From Methanosarcina vacuolata Z-761 (GTDB lineage Archaea > Halobacteriota > Methanosarcinia > Methanosarcinales > Methanosarcinaceae): 64,000 nucleotides of DNA. Positions 1 to 8,384 of this stretch are shown here, piece by piece (the first letter of the stretch is position 1; every line of letters starts with the position of its first letter). The stretch covers positions 3,224,001 through 3,288,000 of the forward strand of contig NZ_CP009520.1 of the NCBI RefSeq assembly GCF_000969905.1, written 5' to 3'. Made by a program: the position numbers and the translations under genes. The notes under the pieces were generated by a model. That model was not told the origin of the DNA and made no database searches. It saw only the letters and a list, made by a program, of their open reading frames with translations.

Positions 1-713
1 ATCCAGCTTACTGCGTTAAGCTCGGTTTCCCTTTCAATTGAGCCCGCTATGATGTCGGCCTGGTATGGGTCTGCGACCCTGATCCCTATTGTACTTACAA
101 CACCGGGTTCATTGAAAAAATCCTGCACCGAGTCCAGCCTTGAATAGGCCGTTACTTCATCTGCCTCAGTTCCTGTATGTATCAGACCTATAACCTTGAA
201 AGAAGTTGTTTTTGAGCCCGGAAACACTGCATCTACCCGGTCCCCAGGCTGAACTCCAAGATTTTCCGCAAGCTTATCACCAAGTATTATTCCGTGCCTT
301 GTATGAGTCAGCGATAGAAAGCTCCCTTCTACTATGTCCCTGCTTACTCGCATAACCTTATCTTCAGCCTCAGGTTCAACCCCCTGAAGTGAAATACCTT
401 CTGCATTATCCTTATATTCCAGAGCTGCCTGACCCAGATATTTTGGAGAAACCGCTATAACTCCTTCTTTTTCAAAAATCAGGGCCGAATTGTATTTGTA
501 AAGATGAATGAACCCGTCTTTTTCATCCTGAGGATTGATAACAATATGGGGACTGTTCTCAGTGCTGGACTTTATAAGCTCTCCTTGAAAGCCTGAAAGC
601 ATTGCCATCATCACAGTAATTACGGCTACGGCAAGGGCAACTGCAAGTATGGCAAAAAAAGTTTGCCTTCTTCTGGAAAAAACTTGCCTTAATGCGATTT
701 TCAATTCATACAT
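1..713 (-). CDS. FtsX/MacB-family ABC transporter permease (copy A, second permease), 3' end outside window
   Basis: The frame is open from ATG at 713 to the left edge, about 237 residues. The product starts MYELKIALRQVFSRRRQTFF, followed by a hydrophobic segment (FAILAVALAVAVITVMMAML) and then a large extracytoplasmic MacB-like periplasmic core domain. It closely parallels the complete paralogue at 8385-9554, which shares NPHIVINPQDEK-type and FHTGTSADEVTAY-type blocks. A CCAGGAG ribosome site lies 8 bases before ATG, as in the paralogue. FtsX/MacB permeases act as pairs with a LolD-like ATPase to move lipoproteins, peptides or other envelope cargo. This copy's ATPase is presumably just left of the window (inference). 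The C-terminal three-helix FtsX domain is not visible here. Confidence 0.9.
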   Translation of the reverse strand, partial: MYELKIALRQVFSRRRQTFFAILAVALAVAVITVMMAMLSGFQGELIKSSTENSPHIVINPQDEKDGFIHLYKYNSALIFEKEGVIAVSPKYLGQAALEYKDNAEGISLQGVEPEAEDKVMRVSRDIVEGSFLSLTHTRHGIILGDKLAENLGVQPGDRVDAVFPGSKTTSFKVIGLIHTGTEADEVTAYSRLDSVQDFFNEPGVVSTIGIRVADPYQADIIAGSIERETELNAVSW

Positions 714-854
714 ATGAATTAGCTCCTGGAGATGATACATCTTAGGGTTCTTGGTCAGCAGGGAATCTCATAATTTCCAGAATATCCAATCTGTTAAAAT
801 AATTTATAACATAATTTAATCTGAACAAGACAGGGAATAATCTGAAATCTGTAT

Positions 855-2033
855 TTACTTTGAACTGATAGCCTTCACTGGATCGAGTTTAGCTGCCTGC
901 TGGGCAGGGTAAATCCCGGCAATAAGGTTCAGCAGAAAAACTGCAATAATAATGACCAGAATATCTCCGGTTCGGACTATGATGGGAATAGTTGCCATGC
1001 CACCGTAAAGTTCTGAAGAAGCAGATGGCATTTCGTACTGGCCTAATCCCAGAGAAATTGCAACTCCTGTAAGTGTCCCGATAAGTGCACCTAGCAGACC
1101 CAGAATGCCGCTTTGAAGTACAAAAATTGTCCTGATACTGGAAACTGTAGCTCCCATAGCCCTAAGCATGCCAATCTGGTTTGTAGCACCGATAACTGAA
1201 AGATTCAGAGCGCTAACCACCCCAAAAGAAGCGATAACTACAATCAGACCAAGGACTACATTGTTGGAAGTGCTCTCAATGGCAATCGTCCTGAGGATTT
1301 CAGGATTGGTTTCGGTCCAGCCTTTTGCCTTATAACCGGTCTTTTCTATCTTAGCAGCAATTTCCCTGTCCCTGTTAAAATCTTCAAGTCTGACAGAAAG
1401 ACCGTTAATCACATCCGGAACATCGTAGAACTTCTGGGCGGTATCCAGAGATGTATAAGTGAGTGACTCGTCCAGAGGCGAGCCAGTATTGAAGATCCCG
1501 ACTACTCTCAGAGACAGAGGGTTTGCATTGGGAAAAGATACATCAACCGAGTCTCCGAGATTAACCTCAAGCTTATCTGCCAGTTTCGAGCCGATTACCA
1601 CTGTATTTCTGGAATATTCAAGCTCCCTGAAATCCCCTTTAACCATATCAGCTTCAATAGCGCTGATATTGTTTTCCTGTAGAGGGAGAACGCCTTTCAG
1701 CTCGGCATTAAAGGAATTTGTCTTGAACCTGAAGGAAGCTTTTCCCGTAAGAAAAGGAGAAACTGCCGAAACACCCTGGATTTTGTCGATATCGTCAATA
1801 AGGTTTCTATAGAGGTAAATATAGTCTTCACCTTCTTGCGGAGATACCGAGACATGAGGAAGCTTATTTACCGTAGTACTATAGAGTTCGCCAGTGAAAC
1901 CAACCATAAGAGCCTGGGAAACGGTTAGTACCATCACGGCAAGAGCTATAGCTACAACTGAAAGAATTGTCTGGAATTTTCTTGCCCGAATCTGCCTGAG
2001 CGCGATAAAGAGTTCATAACGCATGGGACTCAC
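855..2033 (-). CDS. FtsX/MacB-family ABC transporter permease (copy A, first permease)
   Basis: This integral membrane permease has 392 residues from the GTG at 2033. It has an N-terminal TM helix (about residues 20-42), a roughly 220-residue extracytoplasmic MacB_PCD domain, then three C-terminal TM helices typical of FtsX, ending in the family tail AAKLDPVKAISSK. The GTG start gives exactly the length and N-terminus (MSPMRYEL) of paralogue 9719-10897 (MNPMSYEL). A longer upstream frame opens at 2087 but overlaps the preceding gene. ATG at 2024 is a further option. It lies 16 bases after the surface-protein gene and is followed by the second permease, so it is surely in one operon. The cargo is unknown. 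With two different permeases in the operon, a heterodimeric LolCDE-like complex is likely. Confidence 0.9.
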   Translation of the reverse strand: MSPMRYELFIALRQIRARKFQTILSVVAIALAVMVLTVSQALMVGFTGELYSTTVNKLPHVSVSPQEGEDYIYLYRNLIDDIDKIQGVSAVSPFLTGKASFRFKTNSFNAELKGVLPLQENNISAIEADMVKGDFRELEYSRNTVVIGSKLADKLEVNLGDSVDVSFPNANPLSLRVVGIFNTGSPLDESLTYTSLDTAQKFYDVPDVINGLSVRLEDFNRDREIAAKIEKTGYKAKGWTETNPEILRTIAIESTSNNVVLGLIVVIASFGVVSALNLSVIGATNQIGMLRAMGATVSSIRTIFVLQSGILGLLGALIGTLTGVAISLGLGQYEMPSASSELYGGMATIPIIVRTGDILVIIIAVFLLNLIAGIYPAQQAAKLDPVKAISSK

Positions 2034-2049
2034 AGCCTTTAATCTGGTT

Positions 2050-3198
2050 TCAAATTTTATTCCTGAAAAAGATAAAAACCGTTGCAAGCCCTGAAACTAA
2101 TGCTGCTGCAGAAAAACCTGGGAGTCCATTATCATCTGAAGTCTCGTTTTCTGAAGTAGTATTATTTACCAGACTAACACTGGAATTCTGAGATAGATCG
2201 GATTCGATGACTGTTTCCCTGTGTTCAGTAACGTCACCGTCGTTTCCCAGAAGCTCGATCTCAAGCCTGTATATCCCTTCAGGAAGCCTGTGGCTCCAGG
2301 CCACTTCAACTGTTTCGTCGTCGTTATTCAGCAACACTGGAACCCTTTGCTGGACAGATTCAACAAGACTGGAGTTCCCTTTTTCAGAATTTGCTTTCAG
2401 TTTGTATACAGAAAAAACCAGTTTTCCTTCAAAAGGCACCTGAGAACGCCCATAAACAGTTGCACTTGCTCCGGTTTCATCTTTGTAGATATCGGTAATC
2501 TCTGCATCATCTCTGGCAGTAAATCGCTCGGCTGAGCTTATAACCTCTTTATCAGGAGAATAAACCTGAATCTTTACTCTTCCAGAATACTCTTTATTGT
2601 TTTCAAGAAGTGTACCCCAGGGAGCGGAAAAAATATCCGGAACGCTGGTAAGTGATAATTTTTCAGCTTTTGTTGCATAAATGACATCCGAACCATTTAC
2701 AAGCATATATTCGATATCAAAAAGTGAGGCTTCTTTTGGAGAGAGTGCAACACTGATTCCCTGGGAGTTAGCAACCAGGTCATTGACCTGAAGCCTTGAC
2801 GCAGAATTGGTGCCGTAAGCAAAATTATATTCAGACTCTGAAAGAACCTCGTTTCCTTCAAGAAGCCTGGCCTTTATCTTATAAGCTCCGCGTTCGGAAC
2901 TTCCTGAATTCCAGAAACCAACCTTTATTACCTGTTTATTTACAGGAATGCTATCTATTGAAAATACCTGTCTGTCAAGTGTTTTCTCATTTGTTCCCAT
3001 GGGTCTGACAAGAAGCACCTCAAGATTCAAGTTGTCTTCTGGCTTGTCCGAGTAGAGGGTTACATCAAAGGACTCAAGATCGCTATAAAGGTCGGCTATG
3101 TGGGCTGTACTCGTTTCTTCAGTGTGAGAATTCTCGGATGCAGAGGCCGGAAAAACGGATATAAGGTAAAAAGTAAGTAAGAAAAGTGCAGCTTTCAT
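2050..3198 (-). CDS. Secreted protein with PGF-CTERM anchor, exporter-associated (copy A)
   Basis: The product has 382 residues. It has an N-terminal signal peptide (MKAALFLLTFYLISVFPASA, cleavage near residue 20), an extracellular region rich in beta-type motifs, and a C-terminal LPGF motif followed by a hydrophobic helix and a basic end (FFRNKI). That tripartite tail is the PGF-CTERM signal processed by archaeosortase A. The start has a GGGGT ribosome site. It is the first gene of the copy A exporter operon and resembles the protein at 10894-12063 along its whole length (shared SRLQVNDL, VQQRVPVLLNNDDETVEVAW). The body is not recognised as an enzyme. Repeated segments such as EITDIYKDETGASATV suggest beta-sandwich domains. 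It may be the partner or cargo of the FtsX permeases (inference from gene order). Confidence 0.85.
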   Translation of the reverse strand: MKAALFLLTFYLISVFPASASENSHTEETSTAHIADLYSDLESFDVTLYSDKPEDNLNLEVLLVRPMGTNEKTLDRQVFSIDSIPVNKQVIKVGFWNSGSSERGAYKIKARLLEGNEVLSESEYNFAYGTNSASRLQVNDLVANSQGISVALSPKEASLFDIEYMLVNGSDVIYATKAEKLSLTSVPDIFSAPWGTLLENNKEYSGRVKIQVYSPDKEVISSAERFTARDDAEITDIYKDETGASATVYGRSQVPFEGKLVFSVYKLKANSEKGNSSLVESVQQRVPVLLNNDDETVEVAWSHRLPEGIYRLEIELLGNDGDVTEHRETVIESDLSQNSSVSLVNNTTSENETSDDNGLPGFSAAALVSGLATVFIFFRNKI

Positions 3199-3324
3199 TG
3201 TCTTTTACCCCGGTTCTGTGATAACAATTATTAAAATATATTTTTATAAAAATCGTTTAACTGCGTTTCAATTAGAGACATTGAATTATTTCTGGACTTT
3301 GTATAAAATTCTATTAATCTTTTA

Positions 3325-3474
3325 TGCATACAACTTATTAATAAAGATTTTTGAACATTGTTCACTTATGGCATTACTGCATACAACTTATTAATACCAA
3401 TTTATGAACGTTGTTCACTTATGAATTAATGCATACAATTTATTTATAGAAGTTTTGAATATTGTTCACTTAGG
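3325..3474. promoter_or_regulatory. Three tandem promoter/operator repeats between copy A operon and TetR gene
   Basis: Three units start at 3325, 3378 and 3430 (53, 52 and about 45 bp). Each has TGCATACAA, an AT-rich TATA-like stretch (CTTATTAATA or TTTATTTATA) and then an operator-like inverted repeat, TGAAC-N3-GTTCA. These lie at 3352-3364 (ATT centre), 3405-3417 (GTT centre) and 3456-3468 (TGAATATTGTTCA, one arm degenerate). All three are followed by CTTA. Their place in the divergent gap, and the same 13-mer at 12430-12442 before a TetR relic, make them likely binding sites for the TetR protein at 3484. The assignment to that TetR is inference. Confidence 0.7.
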
Positions 3475-3483
3475 AGATATCCG

Positions 3484-4122
3484 ATGCAGGACAAAAAAAC
3501 TGTTCAAGAAGATCGAAATAGCACAAAACGGGATAAAAAAGCAAAAATCATCTCCATCCAGGATGCCATGTGCATGCTGATTGAAACAAAAGGTTATGAA
3601 AACGTGACTATCCGGGACATAACTGAGGCTGCCGGTGTGAGTATAGGACTGATCTATAAGTATTTCCCGGAAGGCAAGTATGACATCCTTAAGGAGATCA
3701 GTTATAGATACATGGATAAGTTATTAAGGATAAAACAGCCAGAAACTATTGATTTTAATGATTTCCCGGGTTACATGAGGGATGTTATAAAAAATATGCA
3801 GCAATTCTACAAAGATAACAGTCCTTTGATAAAAGCGTTGACCATGGCCACACTGAGCGATAGTGAAATAGTGGACGAAATCAAAAAGATGGATGTCAAA
3901 GACTACAAAGCCGCATCCGAATTTTTTTGCAGTTTCAGTGGCGTTGATATAAATGATAAAGATCCTCTGGAAGTTTTTGTGTACTGGGGGATCACGGTAA
4001 AAAGCATTCTCCTCTTCAGTATGATCTACCTCTACAGCACACCTCTCATAAACGAGGAAAACCTGACTGATCTGATGGTTGACCTATCTTTGAAGATCTG
4101 GGGTTATCAAAAAGGAGCGTGA
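3484..4122 (+). CDS. TetR/AcrR-family transcriptional regulator
   Basis: The product has 212 residues with ATG at 3484 after TTAGGAG. The N-terminal 25 residues are charged and lysine-rich. The TetR helix-turn-helix follows at about residues 30-75 (YENVTIRDITEAAGVSIGLI then YKYFPEGKYDILKEI). The rest is an all-helical ligand-binding domain whose ligand cannot be read from sequence. It is divergent from the copy A exporter operon, with three tandem inverted repeats in between. The usual model is autoregulation plus repression of the exporter, relieved by a small molecule (inference from family and layout). A truncated relic of the same gene lies at 12472, so this protein may control both operon copies. 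Confidence 0.9.
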   Translation: MQDKKTVQEDRNSTKRDKKAKIISIQDAMCMLIETKGYENVTIRDITEAAGVSIGLIYKYFPEGKYDILKEISYRYMDKLLRIKQPETIDFNDFPGYMRDVIKNMQQFYKDNSPLIKALTMATLSDSEIVDEIKKMDVKDYKAASEFFCSFSGVDINDKDPLEVFVYWGITVKSILLFSMIYLYSTPLINEENLTDLMVDLSLKIWGYQKGA

Positions 4123-4152
4123 GTTTATCCCAGGTACACACCAACCAGAGTC

Positions 4153-4264
4153 GACAGTGGAAATGCGTGACAGTGGAAATGTGTGACAGTGGAAATGTGT
4201 GACAGTGGAAATGTGTGACAGTCCAAGTGTGTGACAGTCTAAATGAGCGACAGTGCAAACATCA
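4153..4264. repeat. 16-bp tandem repeat, 7 copies
   Basis: The unit GACAGTGGAAATGTGT occurs seven times head to tail. The first five copies are nearly perfect and the last two diverge. It sits just after the TetR gene. Open frames across it are repeat artefacts. Confidence 0.9.
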
Positions 4265-4348
4265 CAGAAAGTATCAGACAACTTCATGGATCAGTTTTTT
4301 GTTAACATCCTATATTTTTGATGATAAATATCTTTTTATGATATAAAA

Positions 4349-4362
4349 ATAACATATGTTAT
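4349..4362. promoter_or_regulatory. Perfect 14-bp palindrome upstream of second TetR gene
   Basis: ATAACATATGTTAT is its own reverse complement, ends 30 bases before the ATG at 4393 and overlaps the AT-rich promoter region. It is a likely autoregulatory operator for the TetR at 4393. A close relative with the same arms, ATAACATGCGTTAT, lies at 12371-12384 upstream of the copy B TetR relic. Confidence 0.55.
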
Positions 4363-4392
4363 ATAACAAAGGATATTCTGAGAAAGATCTGT

Positions 4393-4971
4393 ATGCCACC
4401 CAAAACAAAATTTGACAGAGAAGCTATTGTAGAGGCCGGTTTTGCCATCGCAAAAGAAGAAGGCTTTGCCGGCATCACCGCTCGCAGCGTAGCAAAACGT
4501 CTTCATAGCTCTGTTGCGCCGATCTATATCAATTTTGAAACAATTGAGGATTTGATTAAAGCTGTGATCGAGCGTGTTTTTGCCCTTTCGGATGAATTGC
4601 TGAAAAAACAAGAAGGATCGGACCTTTTCGAAAATATAGGGAAAGCCAGTTTGGTGTTTGCGCGAGAGTACCCAGTCTTGTTTCGTGAAATGGTAATGCA
4701 GAAAAATCCATACGTGGCTTCGTACGAAACCTTTCAGGATACTATGGTTGAAGCACTGGCTGAAGACGAAAACCTGCGTGGTTTGACATATGATGAACGC
4801 AAGCGCCTGCTTTTAAAAATGCGGATATTTCAAACGGGGATCTCAGTCATGACCGCAACCGGTAATCTGCCTTCCTGGCTTGATGACCAGGCTGCTGAGG
4901 CGCTGCTTCTGGAAATGGGTGAGGATCTCCTGCGTATACAACAAATAAAACAAAAGGAGAAGGGAGAATGA
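4393..4971 (+). CDS. TetR/AcrR-family transcriptional regulator (second)
   Basis: The product has 192 residues. The N-terminal TetR HTH covers about residues 7-55 (DREAIVEAGFAIAKEEGFAG, ITARSVAKRLHSSVAPIYIN), with the recognition helix ending in the family PIYINF (usual YxYF). The C-terminal effector domain is not recognised. It is unrelated in detail to the TetR at 3484. Its stop overlaps the next start as ATGA at 4968-4971, so it once formed an operon with the FAD-oxidoreductase whose ruined start follows. A perfect palindrome 30 bases before its ATG suggests autoregulation. It probably controlled the lost oxidoreductase and may now be an orphan regulator (inference). Confidence 0.88.
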   Translation: MPPKTKFDREAIVEAGFAIAKEEGFAGITARSVAKRLHSSVAPIYINFETIEDLIKAVIERVFALSDELLKKQEGSDLFENIGKASLVFAREYPVLFREMVMQKNPYVASYETFQDTMVEALAEDENLRGLTYDERKRLLLKMRIFQTGISVMTATGNLPSWLDDQAAEALLLEMGEDLLRIQQIKQKEKGE

Positions 4972-5123
4972 AAAAATAATTATTATAGGGTGGGGGTATC
5001 GCCGGATTGAGTGCGGGCATCTTTTCCCTGAAAAATGGTTTTGAAAGTATTTTTCTTTCAACATCTAAACTACGCGATCTTCCTCTGAAAGTAATGAATG
5101 CGATACAACTCGCTAGAAATTAA
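4968..5123 (+). pseudogene. Relic of FAD/NAD-dependent oxidoreductase (N-terminal dinucleotide-binding motif only)
   Basis: Reading from the ATG at 4968, the frame hits TAA at once and TAG shortly after. It then encodes GGGIAGLSAGIFSLKNGFES in the same frame, the N-terminal Rossmann GxGxxG motif of phytoene-desaturase or amine-oxidase type flavoproteins. Restoring one A in the AAAAAA run and removing one G before the glycine codons would give MKKIIIIGGGIAGLSAG, so one deletion and one insertion explain the damage. After about 50 codons the frame ends at TAA 5121-5123. The rest of the usual roughly 500-residue protein is missing. The ATGA overlap with the TetR stop is preserved. Confidence 0.8.
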
Positions 5124-5285
5124 ATAAGGATAATGAGATTAGAAACTGGAAAGTCCGTAATTTTAGTGGAGATAGTTGAAAATCTTCAAAAAACAGGGTT
5201 CCAGAGTAAGAGAAATAGAAGTTGAAGAATAAGAAACTGAATAAAAATAGTTTTAAGATTCGGATGGGATGGATAAAACGGAAAC

Positions 5286-5540
5286 ATAAGCCCCACTTTC
5301 CGCAGTAAATTTTCGCATATTCACATTTTTTCCTGTTATCGATTTTCAATAAAACGTAGATTTATCGGACTTTTATGCAGGAAGTAAAGCAGCTATATGG
5401 TGTATCAAAGAGACCAAAAAACGATATCAGTCAATTTTCACCAAGTTACATTAAAAGTCCAAATTAATTTGATTTGTTTCAAAAACGCTATCAGAAAAAA
5501 TATTGATTTTTTAAAAAATACTGCGGAATGTGGGATAAGC
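5286..5540. repeat. Inverted-repeat-flanked 255-bp segment, possible MITE
   Basis: The imperfect inverted repeats are 5286-5308 (core TTTCCGCAGTA) and 5519-5540 (core TACTGCGGAA). About 22 bp pair with a few mismatches and they enclose 210 bp of AT-rich sequence. No transposase or clear target duplication is visible. It lies in the 580-bp gap between the oxidoreductase relic and the MDR gene, where I see no convincing gene. Confidence 0.4.
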
Positions 5541-5706
5541 AGAAAAACGAAGTTAATATGACAATGTACTATTAATTAAAGGCGCTAAATTACCTGAAAC
5601 AAAATCCTGAAGTCGATTCATTATAAACAAAAGACCAAAAATAGCCCTCTAAGACTTTACTAGATAAAGCCATTATTTATCAGTAGCATTTTGTTATGCT
5701 TTAATG

Positions 5707-6681
5707 TCATTGGTCTAAAGTTATTATTACATTTCCCTTTTTATGTCCCTTTTCGACATAGCTGTGCGCCTCGGCAATGTATTCTAGAGGATAGTGCTTA
5801 TCTATTACTGATTTTATCTTTCCTGACTCAGCAAGCTCTTTGAGGAAGATAAGGTCTATAGCTTTTTTGCTTGATGGTCTCAAACCTGTGGCTTCAAATA
5901 TTGCCTTTTTCCAACTAAACTTCGATGTCCATAACATCTGAAGCATAACTCCCGGTGAAGGAAAAGTGGTAAGATAGATTCCATTTTGATTTAGCGAATT
6001 TTTACAACGTGAAAATGAGCTCTTTGCTACAACGTCAAAAATGATATCATAAGTTTGACCGGTTTTAGTAAAATCCTCTCTGGTGTAGTCGATTACCTTC
6101 TCGGCACCAAGAGATTTGACCAGTTCCACATTTTGAGTACTGCATACCCCGGTTACTTCCGCCCCATAGTACTTAGCAAGCTGTACCGCAAAAGTACCTA
6201 TCGCCCCGGAAGCGCCATTGATAAGGATTTTTTGTCCTTTCTGAATGTTTGCCTTGTCTCTAAGGAAAGGCAATGCTGTTAATCCTGCATAACAAACAGC
6301 TGCGGCTTCCCCATAGCTCAAATTGGCTGGTTTTAATGCCAGTACCTCTCCTTCGGGCAGACATTTGTACTCGGCATGAGCGCCAAAAGTTACACCGCAT
6401 GATCCAAAAACCTGGTCGCCCTTTTTGAATAATTTAACGTCTTTGCCTACTGCCTCAATTTCTCCGGCTATCTCATCCCCTGGTACAAATTTGGGTTTTT
6501 GAAGACCGGAGAAAAATCTCGAAATAAATGGCTCACCTTTTCGAAAGGCGCAGTCCGCAGGTGTTACCAATGCCGCATATACTCGTATCAGTACTTCATT
6601 GTCCCTGGGAGTAGGTTTTTCTATCTCTTTGAGTTGAAGAACATCCGGTGATCCGTATTTCGTGCATACGATTGCTTTCAT
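5707..6681 (-). CDS. NAD(P)-dependent zinc-independent alcohol dehydrogenase / quinone oxidoreductase (MDR family)
   Basis: The product has 324 residues, the usual length for QOR-like medium-chain reductases. The N-terminal GroES-like domain has [20 protein letters not shown] and [16 protein letters not shown]. The Rossmann domain follows at about residues 125-260 with [20 protein letters not shown], an NADPH-type AXXGXXG motif. The structural and catalytic zinc cysteines of classical alcohol dehydrogenases are absent, so an NADPH quinone or enone reductase is more likely. The substrate is unknown. A GGAG ribosome site lies inside a perfect 12-bp palindrome, GAGTATATACTC, at 6682-6693 directly before ATG, which could be an operator or could affect translation. 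A 48-bp gap follows the small membrane protein gene, so the two may be cotranscribed. Confidence 0.88.
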   Translation of the reverse strand: MKAIVCTKYGSPDVLQLKEIEKPTPRDNEVLIRVYAALVTPADCAFRKGEPFISRFFSGLQKPKFVPGDEIAGEIEAVGKDVKLFKKGDQVFGSCGVTFGAHAEYKCLPEGEVLALKPANLSYGEAAAVCYAGLTALPFLRDKANIQKGQKILINGASGAIGTFAVQLAKYYGAEVTGVCSTQNVELVKSLGAEKVIDYTREDFTKTGQTYDIIFDVVAKSSFSRCKNSLNQNGIYLTTFPSPGVMLQMLWTSKFSWKKAIFEATGLRPSSKKAIDLIFLKELAESGKIKSVIDKHYPLEYIAEAHSYVEKGHKKGNVIITLDQ

Positions 6682-6729
6682 GAGTATATACTCCTTTTTT
6701 AATATGACAATGTAATTTACATGCTTCCG

Positions 6730-6981
6730 TTATTTATTCCTTAACTTATCTAATACCTCAGAGCCCGGGGAATCACCAGTCAGGTAAATAATAATCTGAA
6801 AGATTATCAGGATTACAGCAAGAATGACATAACGAGTTGTCGTATTCTCAATATTATCTATACTGGCAAAAACCGCAGCTAAAACTACTATAGTTACCAG
6901 CCAACCCTCTAAGCTGATGGGACGATACCCCCATCCAAGAATTCTCTTGGTAAACCATGCTTTTTTAGTAATTCTTGTCAT
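6730..6981 (-). CDS. Small membrane protein of unknown function
   Basis: The product has 83 residues with a basic N-terminus, then two predicted TM helices (about residues 27-43 and 51-69) joined by a short loop, and a polar end. A GGAGATG ribosome site precedes ATG at 6981. I do not recognise a family. It sits 74 bp after the copy B ATPase on the same strand, so it may belong to that transcript, either as an accessory of the exporter or simply a neighbour. Confidence 0.7.
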   Translation of the reverse strand: MTRITKKAWFTKRILGWGYRPISLEGWLVTIVVLAAVFASIDNIENTTTRYVILAVILIIFQIIIYLTGDSPGSEVLDKLRNK

Positions 6982-7055
6982 ATTTCACATCTCCGTTTGT
7001 GATTTACTTCTTTAAGTTTTTTGTGTTCAGTTGCTATTTTATAACATTTTTCTCC

Positions 7056-7739
7056 TTACTGAACGGTGATTTTTCCATCTACAAGCCTGATAATTTTATC
7101 AGCTTTTGAAGCCAGGCTTTCGCTATGAGTAACTACGATAAATGTCTGATTATACTCCCTGTTCAGCTGCCTGAGAAGTTCATAGATCATGTCGCCCGTT
7201 TTTGTATCAAGGTTACCTGTAGGTTCATCCCCGAGCACGATTGCAGGAAAACAGCTCAACGCTCTTGCTATTGCAACCCTCTGGTTCTGTCCTCCTGAAA
7301 GTTCATTAGGTTTGTGATCCATTCTCTCTTCAAGCCCGACTTCTTTCAGAAGTTTTTCGGCAATTTCCTTTGCTTCTTTCCTCTTTTTCCCAGAAATCAA
7401 AAGTGGCATCATTACGTTTTCCAGGGCTGTGAAATCAGGGAGCAGGTGATGATACTGGAAAACAAAACCAAGTGTCCTGTTCCTTATCTCAGAACGTTCT
7501 TTATCCGACATTTTTGTTACATCGTTTCTGTCTATCAGGAGAGTACCTGAACTAGGGGTGTCCAGCAGGCCTATCAGGTGCATGAGTGTACTTTTGCCTG
7601 AACCCGATGGTCCGACAATTGCAACGAATTCTCCTCTCTCAATTTTCAGGTTCACATTATCAAGGGCATTAAACTCCACTCCGTTTTTATAGGTCTTTGT
7701 CAGGTCTTTAAGCTCGATAATTGGGCTTTCTTCTGTCAT
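7056..7739 (-). CDS. ABC transporter ATP-binding protein, LolD/MacB type (copy B)
   Basis: The product has 227 residues, the standard LolD length. It shows Walker A GPSGSGKST (about residues 42-50), Q-loop FVFQYHHLLPDF, signature LSGGQNQRVAIARAL, Walker B AIVLGDEPTGNLD and an H-loop VVTHS. The signature has LSGGQNQ where LSGGQQQ is usual. It energises the two FtsX-type permeases encoded upstream (8385-10897). It is separated from them by an unusual 645-bp spacer filled with repeats, so it may be transcribed from its own promoter. GAGGAG lies 10 bases before ATG. Confidence 0.95.
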   Translation of the reverse strand: MTEESPIIELKDLTKTYKNGVEFNALDNVNLKIERGEFVAIVGPSGSGKSTLMHLIGLLDTPSSGTLLIDRNDVTKMSDKERSEIRNRTLGFVFQYHHLLPDFTALENVMMPLLISGKKRKEAKEIAEKLLKEVGLEERMDHKPNELSGGQNQRVAIARALSCFPAIVLGDEPTGNLDTKTGDMIYELLRQLNREYNQTFIVVTHSESLASKADKIIRLVDGKITVQ

Positions 7740-7833
7740 ACTTATTCATCTCCTCACTTAAACTATAATGATTTAGGCAGTAAGTGTTTAATCTGCTGTG
7801 TATGCTATTTTCCAGTTCAACTGAGTGAGTTTT

Positions 7834-8241
7834 ACAAAATTTAAGTCAATATACAAAATTTAAGTCAATATACAAAATTTAAGTCAATATACAAAATTTA
7901 AGTCAATATACAAAATTTAAGTCAATATACAAAATTTAAGTCAATATACAAAATTTAAGTCAATATACAAAATTTAAGTCAATATACAAAATTTAAGTCA
8001 ATATACAAAATTTAAGTCAATATACAAAATTTAAGTCAATATACAAAATTTAAGTCAATATACAAAATTTAAGTCAATATACAAAATTTAAGTCAATATA
8101 CAAAATTTAAGTCAATATACAAAATTTAAGTCAATATACAAAATTTAAGTCAATATACAAAATTTAAGTCAATATACAAAATTTAAGTCAATATACAAAA
8201 TTTAAGTCAATATACAAAATTTAAGTCAATATACAAAATTT
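7834..8241. repeat. 19-bp tandem repeat, 21 perfect copies plus a partial
   Basis: The unit ACAAAATTTAAGTCAATAT runs without interruption or visible variation from 7834, closing with a 9-base partial at 8233-8241. There are no spacers, so it is not a CRISPR. It lies inside the copy B exporter operon between the permease and ATPase genes. The lack of any mismatch implies recent expansion or homogenisation. Confidence 0.97.
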
Positions 8242-8280
8242 CGGGATAAAACACAACGAAATTACAAGCGAAAGTCAAAT

Positions 8281-8360
8281 ATTACAGTTTATTTCACTCC
8301 TATTACGGTTTATTTCACTCTTATTACAGTTTATTACCCCTTTTACAGTTTATTTCACCC
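8281..8360. repeat. About 21-bp degenerate tandem repeat, 4 copies
   Basis: The unit is approximately ATTACAGTTTATTTCACTCCT with small changes per copy. It lies between the 19-bp array and the permease stop codon. Confidence 0.75.
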
Positions 8361-8384
8361 ATGTGAAATGCGAGTAATTTATAT

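Noticed and set aside
4046-4287. Histidine-rich minus-strand frames with THFHCH repeats
   Set aside because: They arise from the 16-bp tandem repeat and have no start context. Not a metal-binding protein.
5113-5349. 78-codon hydrophobic frame on the minus strand
   Set aside because: Low-complexity Phe/Leu content from AT-rich sequence, no ribosome site, and it overlaps the relic and inverted-repeat region.
7834-8241. Array resembling a CRISPR
   Set aside because: The units are contiguous and identical with no unique spacers, and no cas genes are nearby.
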